NCBI GenBank assembly: GCA_030653935.1
Contig: JAURYL010000087.1
Coordinates: 56,413 to 120,412 of the forward strand
DNA length: 64,000 nucleotides
Reading direction: 5' to 3'
DNA from: Pseudomonadota bacterium
GTDB lineage: Bacteria; Pseudomonadota; Gammaproteobacteria; Burkholderiales; Thiobacillaceae
A program made the translations under genes and the position numbers. Every line of letters starts with the position of its first letter. Positions within the stretch are counted from its first letter, which is position 1. Shown piece by piece: positions 43,739 through 53,668 of the stretch. The notes under the pieces were generated by a model, which had not been told where the DNA came from, did no database searches, and was given only the letters and a program-made list of their open reading frames with translations.

Positions 43739-44847
43739 CAAGCGGAGCGCATGAGCAGAAAATACTGAACTTTCATTGTCACGGCCGCACCGGCGACGAT
43801 GCCGAAGAAGACGATGAAGGAACTGATCGCGAGGGTCGAAACCCCTGTCACCGCCTGGCCGATCGTGCAGCCCGCCGCCGTAATACCGCCAAAGCCCATC
43901 AGCACGGCACCCAAGATATGCCGAAACAGGTCTTGTGGCGAATTGAAATATTCCCAGCGAAACGTGCGGTTGAATATCGAATAAATAAAGGAACCGATGA
44001 CTACCCCGAACACACTGGCCACCCCGAAAGTCACATTCTTGTCGCGCCAGTACGCCCAGAGATCCATCGTGTAGGCCAACGGCCCGACGAATGTCATGGA
44101 CTCAGCCAGCTTGGAATCAGTTCCGAGGTAGGACTTCTCCATGAACTCGTTTTCACCCACGCCGAAGTAACCGGTGACGTACCAGCCAGCCACCACCACC
44201 AGGCCAACCACCAGTCCGGCGAGGAGGTTGTCGCCGCTCTCGCGGAATTCCTTGCTGATGAAAATAAAGATCAGAACGGCGACCGACAGGGCCACGGCCA
44301 GCAGCAGCGACTCGGTCTTGTCCGCCAGACCGAGCAGGGCCGGCAACGTTTGCAGCCCATCGAGGCGCAAGGTGAAGATGTCCGCGCGCAACACATTGTC
44401 CACAACCACGCGAAGAATCCCGTTCATGGTCACCAGCGCGGCGTAACCGAGGAACATGAACACCACCACGGACTTCAGGTTGCCGCCACCGAGTCGCACC
44501 AGGGTACGTTGACCACAGCCCCCGGCCAGCGTCATGCCGACACCGAAGGTCACGCCGCCGACCAGCGCGCCCATCCAATAGACCGTGCCGCGGGTGTAAT
44601 AGGTCTGACCGAGATCGAGGTAACCGAAATACACCAGCAGATTGGTGCCTATGATGGCGATAACGATACCCAGCAACCAGGCGCGCATGCGCCCCCACTC
44701 CCCCATGTTCACCACATCGGACACCGCCCCCATGGTGCAGAAGCTGGTCTTGTTGGCGACATAGCCGAAAATGAAGGCCAGGGCGAAGCCCATCCAGGCC
44801 ACCATTTGCGCCAGGTCTCGCGTATTTTCCATCGTCTCCATCGCCAT
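43738..44847 (-). CDS. YeeE/YedE-family (TsuA-like) sulfur-compound permease
   Basis: 369 residues, about nine to ten membrane helices. Family Cys motifs are present: NKTSFCTMGAVSD near 32-44, LAGGCGQRTLVRLGGGN near 107-123, and AAGCTIGQAVTG near 325. In characterised members such Cys residues pass thiosulfate across the inner membrane. It starts MAMETMENTRDLAQMV. A TlpA-like thioredoxin follows in the same direction. Thiosulfate is the likely but unproven substrate. Confidence 0.88.
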   Translation of the reverse strand: MAMETMENTRDLAQMVAWMGFALAFIFGYVANKTSFCTMGAVSDVVNMGEWGRMRAWLLGIVIAIIGTNLLVYFGYLDLGQTYYTRGTVYWMGALVGGVTFGVGMTLAGGCGQRTLVRLGGGNLKSVVVFMFLGYAALVTMNGILRVVVDNVLRADIFTLRLDGLQTLPALLGLADKTESLLLAVALSVAVLIFIFISKEFRESGDNLLAGLVVGLVVVAGWYVTGYFGVGENEFMEKSYLGTDSKLAESMTFVGPLAYTMDLWAYWRDKNVTFGVASVFGVVIGSFIYSIFNRTFRWEYFNSPQDLFRHILGAVLMGFGGITAAGCTIGQAVTGVSTLAISSFIVFFGIVAGAAVTMKVQYFLLMRSA

Positions 44848-44922
44848 GTCTCCTTGGACATTTAGTTGTAAAAAAGGCCGCTGGATTATAGGGGCAAGGA
44901 TTGGACGGAGCGCGGCCCTGAA

Positions 44923-45600
44923 TCAGTAAACAGTCGGGTCGGGCACACCCGCTTCCAGGAAGCCCTGGCGGCGCAGACGGCAGGAATCGCAACGGCCGCA
45001 GGCGCGGCCGTCGCTGGCCGCCTGATAACAGGACACGGTCAGCGCGTAGTCGACCCCCAGGCGCACGCCGAGACGAATGATCTCGGCCTTGGTGAGATCG
45101 ATCAGCGGCGCCTGGACATGAATCGGCCGTCCCTCGATGGCGCGCTTGGTGGCGACATCCGCCAAGCGTTGATACGCGGCGACGAAGTCGGGCCGGCAAT
45201 CCGGATAACCGGAGTAGTCCAGAGCGTTGACACCGATGAAGATGGCGTCGGCATCCAGCACCTCCGCCCAACCGAGAGCGAGCGACAACATGATGGTGTT
45301 GCGCGCCGGCACATAGGTCACGGGGATACCCTCGCTGGGGCTTTCCGGCACGGCGATGCTGGCGTCGGTCAGGGCGGACCCCCCGAATGGCCCCATATCC
45401 AGTCGCATTACGCGAAGCTCGCGGGCGCCCAGTTGGCGGGAGACGGCGACGGCGGCGGCCAGCTCGGCGTGATGGCGCTGGCCGTAATCCAGACTCAAGG
45501 CATAAGCCTCATAGCCCTGTTCGCGCGCCACGGCCAGGGTGGTGGCGGAATCCAGCCCCCCCGAGAGCAACACCACCGCGCGTTTCAGCGTTTGGCTCAT
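44923..45600 (-). CDS. queC: 7-cyano-7-deazaguanine synthase QueC
   Basis: 225 residues. ATP-pyrophosphatase P-loop [19 protein letters not shown] at the N-terminus and four zinc-binding Cys at the end ([21 protein letters not shown]). Converts CDG to preQ0 in queuosine synthesis. Its start overlaps queE stop by 4 bp (ATGA). Confidence 0.97.
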   Translation of the reverse strand: MSQTLKRAVVLLSGGLDSATTLAVAREQGYEAYALSLDYGQRHHAELAAAVAVSRQLGARELRVMRLDMGPFGGSALTDASIAVPESPSEGIPVTYVPARNTIMLSLALGWAEVLDADAIFIGVNALDYSGYPDCRPDFVAAYQRLADVATKRAIEGRPIHVQAPLIDLTKAEIIRLGVRLGVDYALTVSCYQAASDGRACGRCDSCRLRRQGFLEAGVPDPTVY

Positions 45601-46253
45601 CGGCCGCGCGCCTCGCTCCAGAGCAATTTATGCAGTTGCACCTGCATGCGCACCGGCAGGCCGTCGCGCAGGACCCATTCAGCCAGGCGCGCCGGCTCCA
45701 AGCCACCCCAGGCCGGCGAGAACAGCACCGGACAACGCGCCGCGATACCTTTTTCCCGCAGCAGCTCCCTCGCCCAAAGGTAATCCGTCTCGCCGGTGAG
45801 GACGAACTTCACTTCGTCACGCGGGGTAAGCAGTTCGAGATTGGCCCACAGATTGCGCGCCACCTCACCCGACCCCGGCGTCTTCACATCGACGATACGC
45901 GCCACCCGCGCGTCCACGGGGCCGATGTCCAGGGCGCCGCTGGTTTCCAGGGAGACGTCGAGACCGGCATCGCACAAGGCCGTCAGCAATGCCAGGCAAC
46001 TCTTCTGGGCCAACGGCTCGCCGCCACTGACGGTGACATGGCGGGTGGGGTAGCCGCGCGTCTCGGCCAGAAGCTCGGCGACCGTGCGCCACTCACCGCC
46101 CTGGAAGGCGTAGGCGGTATCGCAGTAACCGCAGCGCAGGGGACAACCGGTCAGGCGAATGAAGACCGTGGGCAAACCGACCCGGCTGGCCTCGCCCTGA
46201 AGGGAAAAAAAGACTTCGCTGACGCGTAGTCGGCTGTCGGACAGCACGGTCAA
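45597..46253 (-). CDS. queE: 7-carboxy-7-deazaguanine synthase QueE
   Basis: 218 residues. Radical-SAM cluster motif [14 protein letters not shown] near 36-49 (CX3CX2C), SAM-binding [10 protein letters not shown], and N-terminal [14 protein letters not shown] typical of QueE. Rearranges CPH4 to CDG. It overlaps both neighbours by 4 bp, tying queEC to the Tol-Pal block, a common arrangement in this group. Confidence 0.96.
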   Translation of the reverse strand: MTVLSDSRLRVSEVFFSLQGEASRVGLPTVFIRLTGCPLRCGYCDTAYAFQGGEWRTVAELLAETRGYPTRHVTVSGGEPLAQKSCLALLTALCDAGLDVSLETSGALDIGPVDARVARIVDVKTPGSGEVARNLWANLELLTPRDEVKFVLTGETDYLWARELLREKGIAARCPVLFSPAWGGLEPARLAEWVLRDGLPVRMQVQLHKLLWSEARGR

Positions 46254-47047
46254 TTGAGGGTTGCGAGCAGTTTTTTACCGGTCGCGGCGGCCTTGCTGAT
46301 GGGATATTTGGCGATCAACTGATCCAGGACGACACGCGCCAAAGCCAACTCGTTCGACTGAATCCGTGCCCGCGCCAGGGAAAGCATGGCGTCGGGCGCC
46401 TTGCTGCTGGTCGGATAATCGTCGATCAGCTTCTGGTAGGAAGTCGCGGCGCCAGGAAAATCACCCAGATTGACCTGGGAAAAACCCCGCCAATAGACCG
46501 CGTTGGGCGCCAGTGTGCCGTTCGGGTACTTGACCAGAAAATCCTGCATGGCTTGCGCCGCTTCCTGATACTTGCCGCCCTTGACCAGGCCATGGGCCGC
46601 GCTATAAGCACGCGACTCTTCCTCTGGATCAACCGGCACGATGGGCGCCGGCACATTGGCCAGGCTCTGCGCCGGTTGCAGGCGAATGGCTTCGCCTTGC
46701 ACTGGCGTGACCCGATTGGCCATGCCCTTGAGTTGAGTAACGCGGGTATCCAGGTCGATGAACAGATCCTTGACGCGCTTCTCCGCGACATCCATCTGAT
46801 ACGCCTGCTCTTCCTGAAAACCGCGCAACCGCGCCATCTCGGCTTTGAGCGCCTCGACTTCGTTGAGCAGGCCGATCACGCCCTTGTTCTGTGCCTGTGC
46901 TTCCAGGCGCGTGATCCGCTCCTGTTGCGTCTTGACGCTGGTCCGCAGTTCGGCGGTCTGCGCGAGCGCATCCTCCAGCGGGCCGGCATGGGCGCCGGGC
47001 ACCGCGATCAACGCGGCCACCCAGGCTATCCGCGCCATCCTGTTCAT
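46250..47047 (-). CDS. cpoB: Tol-Pal accessory protein CpoB (YbgF)
   Basis: 265 residues: signal peptide 1-20 (cleavage after AHA), coiled coil about 25-100 (TAELRTSVKTQQERITRLEAQ), linker, and TPR repeats about 145-265 (YSAAHGLVKGGKYQEAAQAM). Coordinates PBP1B and Tol at the septum in E. coli. The ATG at 47047 is chosen; the longer frame is not leader-like. Confidence 0.92.
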   Translation of the reverse strand: MNRMARIAWVAALIAVPGAHAGPLEDALAQTAELRTSVKTQQERITRLEAQAQNKGVIGLLNEVEALKAEMARLRGFQEEQAYQMDVAEKRVKDLFIDLDTRVTQLKGMANRVTPVQGEAIRLQPAQSLANVPAPIVPVDPEEESRAYSAAHGLVKGGKYQEAAQAMQDFLVKYPNGTLAPNAVYWRGFSQVNLGDFPGAATSYQKLIDDYPTSSKAPDAMLSLARARIQSNELALARVVLDQLIAKYPISKAAATGKKLLATLN

Positions 47048-47205
47048 CGAAAACAAACTCCGGCTTGAAACCTCCCCCTTCAGGGGGACAATCGAAAACG
47101 GGAGAGGGGTAACCTCTTCCGTTCTGTTTCGCCCGGTTATGCCGGGCGCGGATTGAAACATGTAAACACTCCTTTATTCGATACCTTGAGCGGCGGAACC
47201 GCGCC

Positions 47206-48057
47206 TTACTCGCCCTGATACAGCACTTCGGTACGGCGATTCTGTTGCCAGGCGGACTCGTCGTGCCCTTCGACCACGGGTTTTTCCTCACCGAAGGAGA
47301 CGGCTTCCATCTGATCCTCCGGCACGCCCAGCAAATTCAAGGCCTTGAGGACACTTTCCGCGCGACGCTGACCCAGCGCCAGGTTGTATTCGCGGCTACC
47401 GCGCTCGTCGGCGTGGCCTTGCAGGATGGACCTGGCGTCCTTGTTACCCTTGATGAAGCGGGCATGCGCTTCGAGCACCTGACGATATTCGTCACGAATG
47501 GCGGAGCTGTCGTAGTCGAACAACAAGCGCCGCTTCGACAGCGGGCTTTCGGGGTTGGTGAGATCCCCCCAGGAAGGCGCCGCGTCGGGCTTCGGCAGGA
47601 GCGAGCCGTCCTGGGCAAGGGCGCCCTTGCCATCGGCGGCGGCGGTTCCGTCAACAGCGCCGCCGGCGGCGCCGACACCCGCGCCGACACCCGCGCCGGC
47701 GGACGAGCCAGCGGCGGCAGTCTGGGCCTTGCCGTCGGACAAGGGCTTGCCCACGCTCGTCGACGCGGCGAGGCCACGTGTTGCCACGGAATCCACGGGT
47801 TTCTCGGTGATGGGCCGGGTCCCTGAAGTCGACGTCTGCACGCCGGCCGCGGTCTTGCTCGTCGCTTCCGACACCGGCGCCGCGCCCACCATCGCCCGGG
47901 TCTCGGCGCGGCCGGCCTCGACGATGCGGACGCCTTCAGTCGGAATGGCTTCCGCGGCCCTGATGCCGCGATCCTCGATGGCTGCTTCCTGCGAGGGGGT
48001 TCCAGCACAGCCGGCCAACAGCGCGGCGAGCAGGACGGGATAGGCGAGTTGTTTCAT
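47206..48057 (-). CDS. pal: Peptidoglycan-associated lipoprotein Pal, extended linker form
   Basis: 283 residues. Lipobox LLAGC with the Cys near residue 17, and a C-terminal OmpA-like domain (about 165-283): LLFDYDSSAIRDEYRQVLEAH, LQGHADERGSREYNLALGQRRAESV, NRRTEVLY. The linker between them is about 150 residues, rich in Ala/Gly/Ser/Thr with AGAGVGAGVGAAGG repeats, much longer than the usual Pal. ATG at 48057 follows TAGGAGTTCCC. Anchors the outer membrane to peptidoglycan and to TolB/TolA. Confidence 0.94.
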   Translation of the reverse strand: MKQLAYPVLLAALLAGCAGTPSQEAAIEDRGIRAAEAIPTEGVRIVEAGRAETRAMVGAAPVSEATSKTAAGVQTSTSGTRPITEKPVDSVATRGLAASTSVGKPLSDGKAQTAAAGSSAGAGVGAGVGAAGGAVDGTAAADGKGALAQDGSLLPKPDAAPSWGDLTNPESPLSKRRLLFDYDSSAIRDEYRQVLEAHARFIKGNKDARSILQGHADERGSREYNLALGQRRAESVLKALNLLGVPEDQMEAVSFGEEKPVVEGHDESAWQQNRRTEVLYQGE

Positions 48058-48130
48058 GGGAACTCCTAGCTTGATGTGGGATGACTTCATATTGGGTGGC
48101 AACGTCTGTGGAATTCAATGGAGGACGACA

Positions 48131-49414
48131 TCAGGGCCCCCAGGCGGGTTCGCGCAGATCACCGCTTTGCGACAGGCGCTGCTTCACTTTTCCGTCCACG
48201 CTCACCGTGGCCAGGACACCGCGGTTGTTGACCAGCGTCGCATAAAGCAGCAACCGGCCATTGGCCGCGAAGCTGGGGGATTCGTCATGGTTGGTATCGG
48301 TCAGTACCTGCGTCTGGCGGCTGTTCAAATCCATCACGGCGATATGGAAACGGCTATCGCGGCGATGCACGAACGCCAGCGTGCGGCCGTCGGGCGACAA
48401 CGTGGGCGACACGTTGTAGCTTCCCTCGAAAGTGACCCGGCTCGCCGCGCCGGTGGCCAGGGCCGCGCGATAAATCTGCGGCGAACCACCGCGATCCGAA
48501 GTGAAATACAACCATTGCCCATCCGGGCTGAACACCGGTTCGGTATCCAGGGCGCCGCCACGGGTGAAACGCCTGGCCTCGCCGGTGAGCAGATCAAGCA
48601 GATAGATTTGCGAAGTGTCGTCTTTGGACAAAGTCACGGCCAAACGGCGACCATCCGGCGACCAGGCCGGCGCCGAGTTGGAGCCGCGAAACTTGGCCAC
48701 CGCGCGGCGACTGCCGTCCGCCAGATTCTGCACATAGACCACCGGCTTTTTGTCCTCGAAGGAAACATAGGCCAGACGACGACCATCCGGTGACCAGGCT
48801 GGGGAAATGAGCGGCTCGGGTGAAGTGGTGACGGTCACCGCGTTCTGGCTGTCGGCATCCGCCACCTGGAGTTCGTATCGGCCATCACGCTTGAGAATAT
48901 AGGCGATGCGGCCCCCGTATGCGCCCGGCTCGCCGAGCAGGGCCTGATGCACGGCATCGGCGATCCGGTGCGCGACGGCGCGCAGGCCATCCCGCGTCGT
49001 GGTGTAGGACAGGGCGGTCAACTGCGCCTGGCGCACCGCGTCGTACAACCAGAAACGAACCTCGACCCGCTCGCCTGGCAGCGGCCTGACCTGACCGATC
49101 ACCACGGCATCGGCGCCACGCGCCTTCCAGGAGGAGAGTTGCAGCGCCTGCGGATCGGCGGGCGGCACCATCACATCGCCGGTATCCAGCAACCTGAAAT
49201 AACCGCTACGCCCGAGATCGCCCGCCACCACTTCGGCCGGGTTTGCCAAGCCGGCTGGCATCCCCGGCGCCACCGTCAGCGAGAAAGGCAGGATCGCCAG
49301 GGGAATCCTGTTGGCGGCGCCACCGACGATCTCGATGGTCATCTCGGCCCTGAGCGGTAGCGCCAGGAAACAGAATAGCAGCGGCAGGAAACGACGAATT
49401 GAACGTGAAAGCAT
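48131..49414 (-). CDS. tolB: Tol-Pal system translocation protein TolB
   Basis: 427 residues: signal peptide (about 1-22, cleavage before EMTIEIVGG), N-terminal alpha/beta domain, and a WD40-like beta-propeller with repeats of SPAWSPDGRRLAYVSFE, SAPAWSPDGRRLAVTLS, EPVFSPDGQWLYFTSDRGG. The mature N-terminus of TolB binds TolA in other species. Long in-frame extension to 49483 overlaps tolA and is rejected. Confidence 0.95.
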   Translation of the reverse strand: MLSRSIRRFLPLLFCFLALPLRAEMTIEIVGGAANRIPLAILPFSLTVAPGMPAGLANPAEVVAGDLGRSGYFRLLDTGDVMVPPADPQALQLSSWKARGADAVVIGQVRPLPGERVEVRFWLYDAVRQAQLTALSYTTTRDGLRAVAHRIADAVHQALLGEPGAYGGRIAYILKRDGRYELQVADADSQNAVTVTTSPEPLISPAWSPDGRRLAYVSFEDKKPVVYVQNLADGSRRAVAKFRGSNSAPAWSPDGRRLAVTLSKDDTSQIYLLDLLTGEARRFTRGGALDTEPVFSPDGQWLYFTSDRGGSPQIYRAALATGAASRVTFEGSYNVSPTLSPDGRTLAFVHRRDSRFHIAVMDLNSRQTQVLTDTNHDESPSFAANGRLLLYATLVNNRGVLATVSVDGKVKQRLSQSGDLREPAWGP

Positions 49415-49475
49415 GAGAAATACCGGTTGTAACGGATTGAATGGTATCAGCAAAAAAATCGCGGGTTGGCCGGGC

Positions 49476-50372
49476 CTAGTCATCGCGCGCCCGGAACTTG
49501 AGGATCAGATCCTCGCGAAAGGTCGCCGCAACCTCGCGCTCATTGGGCAACGGCAGCGGCGAGGCCTTGAGAATGGCGCGCTCCATCTCCTGGTCGTAGG
49601 CCGGCTGACCACTCCCGCGCAGCAGAGTCACCCGCAGAACTTCGCCATTGGGCAGCAACACCACCCGAAACTCCACTCCGGGATTGCCGACAAGGGTTGG
49701 CGGCAGGCGCACATGACTCAATATCTTGCCGCGAATCCGATCCTGGAACTCGTTGACCAGGCGCGCATGCCGACTGGTCTTGTCCCGCAACCGCTGCTGC
49801 GCGCCACGCAACTCGGCCTCCTCGGCGACCAACTCTTCCTGAGCCTGACGCGCGGCTTCCCGCTCAAGTAGCTTGCGCTCAGATTCCCGGCGCATCTGCT
49901 CGGCGCGCAGCAGCGCCAGTCGATCCTTTTCCGCCTGAGCCAGTTTTTCCTGCTTCTCGATGCGCGCGGCTGCCTCCGCCTCCGCCTGACGAAGCAATTC
50001 CGCCTGCCGGGCCGCCTCCTGAAGCAGCAAAGCCTCCCGCTCACGTGCCTCTTTTTCGCGCTGCTTCTTCTCGGCGCGCTCCAGCGCGATATCGGGTTTG
50101 GCCAGTTCAGGTTTGGCTGGCGCGGGTTCGACCGCCGCCGGCTTGACCGGTTCCGTTGGCGGAATGATCGGCAAGGGCTCGGGCGGCAACTCGGGGAGCG
50201 GCTCCGGTATCACCGGGGATGCCGGCAGGTCGACCCACAACTCCGCCTGCACCGGCAATTGCGGCTGGCTGCGCCAGGTCACGCCCAGCAACAGGAACGC
50301 CACAAACACGCCATGCACCAGCAGCGACATGCCGCCGGCGGAGATGTGCTGAAAAGGGCCGGCTTGCGTCAT
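49476..50372 (-). CDS. tolA: Tol-Pal envelope protein TolA
   Basis: 298 residues: single N-terminal TM helix (about 14-33, SLLVHGVFVAFLLLGVTW), Pro-rich stretch, long Ala/Glu/Arg/Gln coiled coil (about 85-200), and C-terminal TonB-like domain (VEFRVVLLPNGEVLRVTLLRGSG...YDQEMERAI). Links inner-membrane TolQR to TolB/Pal. Seven bp after tolR. Confidence 0.95.
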   Translation of the reverse strand: MTQAGPFQHISAGGMSLLVHGVFVAFLLLGVTWRSQPQLPVQAELWVDLPASPVIPEPLPELPPEPLPIIPPTEPVKPAAVEPAPAKPELAKPDIALERAEKKQREKEAREREALLLQEAARQAELLRQAEAEAAARIEKQEKLAQAEKDRLALLRAEQMRRESERKLLEREAARQAQEELVAEEAELRGAQQRLRDKTSRHARLVNEFQDRIRGKILSHVRLPPTLVGNPGVEFRVVLLPNGEVLRVTLLRGSGQPAYDQEMERAILKASPLPLPNEREVAATFREDLILKFRARDD

Positions 50373-50379
50373 TCCGTGG

Positions 50380-50799
50380 TCACGGATGCGCCGGTTTCAC
50401 CAGCAGCCCGACGCGGGCCACGCCCAGGGTTTGCAGGGTATCCATCACCTGCATCACCTTTTCGTAGCGCACCCCTTTGTCGGCGGAAATCACCACCGCC
50501 TGACCGGGACGCGCCTGTTGCCGGGCGCGCACGGCTTCGGCCAGCGCGCTCGCGGCCACCGGCTCGCCTTCCTCGTTCGCCTCGCGGTCGCGCAGCAGCA
50601 GCCCGCCATCCTCGAGCACCATCACTTCCAGCGGCGCGACTGGCGACGCGGCGCTCTTGCCCATGCTGGGCAATTCAACCTGGGTGGGATTGATGAAGGG
50701 CGCGGTGACCATGAAGATCACCAGCAGGACCAGCATCACGTCGATATACGGCACGACGTTGATCTGGTTGACCGCCTTGCGCGAACGGCGGGGGATCAT
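50380..50799 (-). CDS. tolR: TolR/ExbD-family proton-channel protein
   Basis: 139 residues; one TM helix (about 16-38) with the proton-relay Asp in NVVPYIDVMLVLLVIFMV, periplasmic domain after it. ATG at 50799 follows GATGAGGAGCTACGG, with a longer upstream frame rejected. Confidence 0.95.
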   Translation of the reverse strand: MIPRRSRKAVNQINVVPYIDVMLVLLVIFMVTAPFINPTQVELPSMGKSAASPVAPLEVMVLEDGGLLLRDREANEEGEPVAASALAEAVRARQQARPGQAVVISADKGVRYEKVMQVMDTLQTLGVARVGLLVKPAHP

Positions 50800-50812
50800 C
50801 CGTAGCTCCTCA

Positions 50813-51490
50813 TCAGCGGCCAAGCTCCTGTTGCAGGATGTTGGAAAACTCCTCCATGAAGATGTCGTAGCGGTTGGCCAGACGATCGATGTCATGGGTG
50901 AAGCGGTTGTAGGCGATCACGGCGGGAATCGCCGCGAACAGGCCGATGGCGGTGGCGATCAGCGCCTCGGCGATGCCCGGCGCCACCTGTGCCAGCGTGG
51001 TCTGCGCGACGTTGGACAAGCCCATGAAGGCGTTCATGATGCCCCATACGGTGCCCAGCAGGCCCACGTAGGGCGAAACCGAACCCACGGTCGCCAGGAA
51101 CGGCAAGTAGGACTCGACCTTATCCATTTCGCGCTGATAGGCGGCGCGCATGGCGCGGCGCGCGCTTTCCACCACCGCCTGGGCATCGACGGTACGCTCG
51201 CGCTTGGCGCGAAACTCGCGCATGCCGGCGCGGAAGACTTCTTCAAGGCTGCTGCGACGCCCCTCCTCGTCCACTCGATCAAGCACCTTCTTGTGGCCAC
51301 CGCCCCAGAATTCCTTCTCGAAGATTTCCGCCTCGCGCCGCTCGCGCCGCAGCATGAACAGCTTCTCGAAAATCAGCCACCAGGACATCACCGAGGCGAA
51401 CAGCAACAGGAGCATTACCCCCTTCACCACCCAGCTGGCCTGGGCGACGAGAGTGATGAACGAAAGATCGTGATTAAGAGCGAGTTCCAT
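50813..51490 (-). CDS. tolQ: TolQ/ExbB-family proton-channel protein
   Basis: 225 residues, three TM helices (about 18-38, 135-158, 170-195). Motifs VGLLGTVWGIMNAFMGL and APGIAEALIATAIGLFAAIPAV define the channel. ATG at 51490 overlaps the ybgC stop (TGATG). Confidence 0.96.
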   Translation of the reverse strand: MELALNHDLSFITLVAQASWVVKGVMLLLLFASVMSWWLIFEKLFMLRRERREAEIFEKEFWGGGHKKVLDRVDEEGRRSSLEEVFRAGMREFRAKRERTVDAQAVVESARRAMRAAYQREMDKVESYLPFLATVGSVSPYVGLLGTVWGIMNAFMGLSNVAQTTLAQVAPGIAEALIATAIGLFAAIPAVIAYNRFTHDIDRLANRYDIFMEEFSNILQQELGR

Positions 51491-51897
51491 CAGGGGCTTA
51501 TTTTTTCGGTGACGAAGCTGGGGATTCTAGCTGGGCGAAAGCCGACCGGCTCCACACAGGCCACTTGCACCCGCGCGGTAAGCAGGCGCTCACTGCCACG
51601 TAGAACATCCTGAACCATGACCAGACTGGCGCGCCCAAGTTCACTCAAATGGCTGCGCACCAGCAAACGATCATTGAATCGGGCGGGGCGCAGGTAGTCC
51701 GCCTCCACCCGTCGCACCACGAAAAGCACCCCGGCGTCGCGCGCCAGATGGTCCTGTTCCAGCCCGACGGCGGACAGCCATTCGGTGCGCGCGCGCTCCA
51801 GGAATTTCAGATAGTTGGCGTAATACACCACGCCACCCGCATCGGTATCTTCCCAGTAGACACGCACCGGCCAATCAAAGATGGGGGAATCATTCAT
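51490..51897 (-). CDS. ybgC: Tol-Pal associated acyl-CoA thioesterase YbgC
   Basis: 135 residues, hot-dog fold with the catalytic motif VYWEDTDAGGVVYYANYLKFLERARTEW. The Asp/Tyr pair is intact. Hydrolyses short or long acyl-CoA/ACP at the membrane. The ATG at 51897 is chosen, with a GTG at 51906 as alternative. It is the first gene of the Tol operon. Confidence 0.94.
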   Translation of the reverse strand: MNDSPIFDWPVRVYWEDTDAGGVVYYANYLKFLERARTEWLSAVGLEQDHLARDAGVLFVVRRVEADYLRPARFNDRLLVRSHLSELGRASLVMVQDVLRGSERLLTARVQVACVEPVGFRPARIPSFVTEKISP

Positions 51898-51985
51898 CGC
51901 GCTCACTCAAGCCTCATGAAAATAATCTAGCGGTCCCGGCGGCCGGGCGCGACCAACCGGGTTGGCTGGGTGGCGCCACAGCGGC

Positions 51986-52058
51986 GTAGGTTGGGCAAAG
52001 CGCAGCGGGCCCCACATCGCGGCGGTTTGTTGGGCACGCTGCGCTTTGCCCAACCTAC
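51986..52058. repeat. 73-bp palindromic element, GTAGGTTGGGC family
   Basis: Second copy of the element at 484-556, with the same length and near-identical arms. It separates ruvB from ybgC. Its GTAG edge provides the TAG stop of ruvB at 52055-52057. Confidence 0.85.
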
Positions 52059-53098
52059 AACAGCAGCCCCGCCTCACCGCCCGGCTGAATCAGGCCGAAA
52101 TGCCGCCAGGCCAGGGGTTGCGCCACCCGCCCGCGCGGGGTGCGAGCGAGGAAGCCTTGCTGGATCAGATACGGCTCCAGCACATCCTCGATGGTATCCG
52201 CCGCTTCGCCGATGGCCGCCGCCAGGTTTTCCAGGCCAACCGGGCCGCCGGCGAACTTCTCCAACATGGCGGACAGCAATTTGCGGTCCATCACGTCGAG
52301 ACCAAGGCTGTCCACTTCCAGCATCCTCAGGGCGGCATCCGCCACCGCGACATCCACCTCGCCGTTCGCCTTCACCTCGGCGTAATCACGCACCCGGCGC
52401 AGCAGACGGTTGGCGATACGCGGCGTGCCGCGCGAACGGCGGGCGATCTCGTAAGCCCCCTCCTCCGAGGTTTCCACCCCGAGCAGGCGCGCCGAGCGGC
52501 TGACAATGAAACGCAGTTCCTCCGGCGTGTAGAACTCCAGGCGGGCGACGATGCCGAAACGGTCGCGCAGCGGGTTGGTCAGCATGCCGGCGCGGGTGGT
52601 GGCGCCGATCAGGGTGAACGCCGGCAAATCCAGTTTCACTGAACGCGCCGCCGGCCCCTCGCCGATCATGATATCGAGCTGAAAATCCTCCAGCGCCGGG
52701 TAGAGAATTTCCTCCACCACCGGCGAGAGGCGGTGGATCTCGTCGATGAAGAGGACGTCGTGCGGCTCCAGATTGGTCAGCAACGCCGCCAGGTCACCGG
52801 CCCGCTCCAGCACCGGCCCCGAGGTCATGCGCAGGTTGACGCCCATCTCCCGCGCCACGATGTGCGCCAGCGTGGTCTTGCCCAGCCCGGGCGGGCCGAA
52901 CAGGAGAACGTGATCGAGCGCTTCCTTACGATTCTTCGCCGCCGTGATGAAGATTTCCAGTTGCTCGCGCGCCCGCGCCTGGCCGACGTATTCGGACAGC
53001 CGTTGCGGCCGCAGCGCCCGCTCGAAGACTTCCTCATCCCGCGAAGCGGGGGCGGCGGTAATTACGCGATCCGGAACGAGTCGATCAGGTTCAAGCAT
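52055..53098 (-). CDS. ruvB: Holliday junction helicase subunit RuvB
   Basis: 347 residues. Walker [13 protein letters not shown], Walker [10 protein letters not shown], sensor [15 protein letters not shown], winged-helix C-terminus ([15 protein letters not shown]). Six-membered motor of branch migration with RuvA. The last residues GGEAGLLL and the stop run into a palindromic repeat, so the tail may have been altered without touching the core. Confidence 0.97.
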   Translation of the reverse strand: MLEPDRLVPDRVITAAPASRDEEVFERALRPQRLSEYVGQARAREQLEIFITAAKNRKEALDHVLLFGPPGLGKTTLAHIVAREMGVNLRMTSGPVLERAGDLAALLTNLEPHDVLFIDEIHRLSPVVEEILYPALEDFQLDIMIGEGPAARSVKLDLPAFTLIGATTRAGMLTNPLRDRFGIVARLEFYTPEELRFIVSRSARLLGVETSEEGAYEIARRSRGTPRIANRLLRRVRDYAEVKANGEVDVAVADAALRMLEVDSLGLDVMDRKLLSAMLEKFAGGPVGLENLAAAIGEAADTIEDVLEPYLIQQGFLARTPRGRVAQPLAWRHFGLIQPGGEAGLLL

Positions 53099-53125
53099 GG
53101 TAGGTCTCGATAATTCCGTAACAAC

Positions 53126-53668
53126 TCAGCAATTGGTGCTGTCCTTGGTGACGGTCGGGGCGCCGCCGCTGACCGCCTCGTTATAAATCACCTGGCAGGT
53201 GAGGGCGCCACCGCTCAGGTTGAGGGGGGAGCCCGGAAGCGTGATTTGCGTATACGGCGGCGCGCCGGCGACGTGGGTGATGGTGACGCGATCCTTGGTC
53301 TCATCCAGATTGGCGGCGACGATGATGCCTGAGGCGCTGGCCGCCGGATAACCGTTGACCAGGCTGACCGTGGCGCCCTCCATGACGATGCTGGCGACAT
53401 TGCCCCGCACCATGACCGCCGCGTGCGCCATCTTGCTGGCGACCTGAACGTCGCCATAAATGGCCTCGATCTTGGCGGCGCGGGCTTCCTTCTGCATATC
53501 CATGTAGCGCGGCACGGCAACCATCGCCAGAATGGCCATGATGACGATGACGAAGATCAACTCCACCAGCGTGAAACCCGCCCCCTTGCGCTGGCATTGG
53601 CTGTGGCTGGGAATGGGGCTGTTCGCCATCCAGTTACTGATCGCCGCCTGCTTCATCCTGGTTCCCAT
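53126..53668 (-). CDS. Type IV pilin-like prepilin (MSHA-like)
   Basis: 180 residues from the ATG at 53668, which has GAGGAG upstream. A long leader ends KGAG, and prepilin peptidase would cut before FTLVELIFVIVIMAILAMVAV (mature protein about 149 residues). The C-terminal disulfide pair (ALTCQVIYN...STNC) and GYPAASASGI resemble MshA-type pilins. It is a lone pilin gene between ruvB and ruvA, with no assembly genes nearby. Its 5' end overlaps the opposite-strand VanZ-like gene. Confidence 0.82.
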   Translation of the reverse strand: MGTRMKQAAISNWMANSPIPSHSQCQRKGAGFTLVELIFVIVIMAILAMVAVPRYMDMQKEARAAKIEAIYGDVQVASKMAHAAVMVRGNVASIVMEGATVSLVNGYPAASASGIIVAANLDETKDRVTITHVAGAPPYTQITLPGSPLNLSGGALTCQVIYNEAVSGGAPTVTKDSTNC

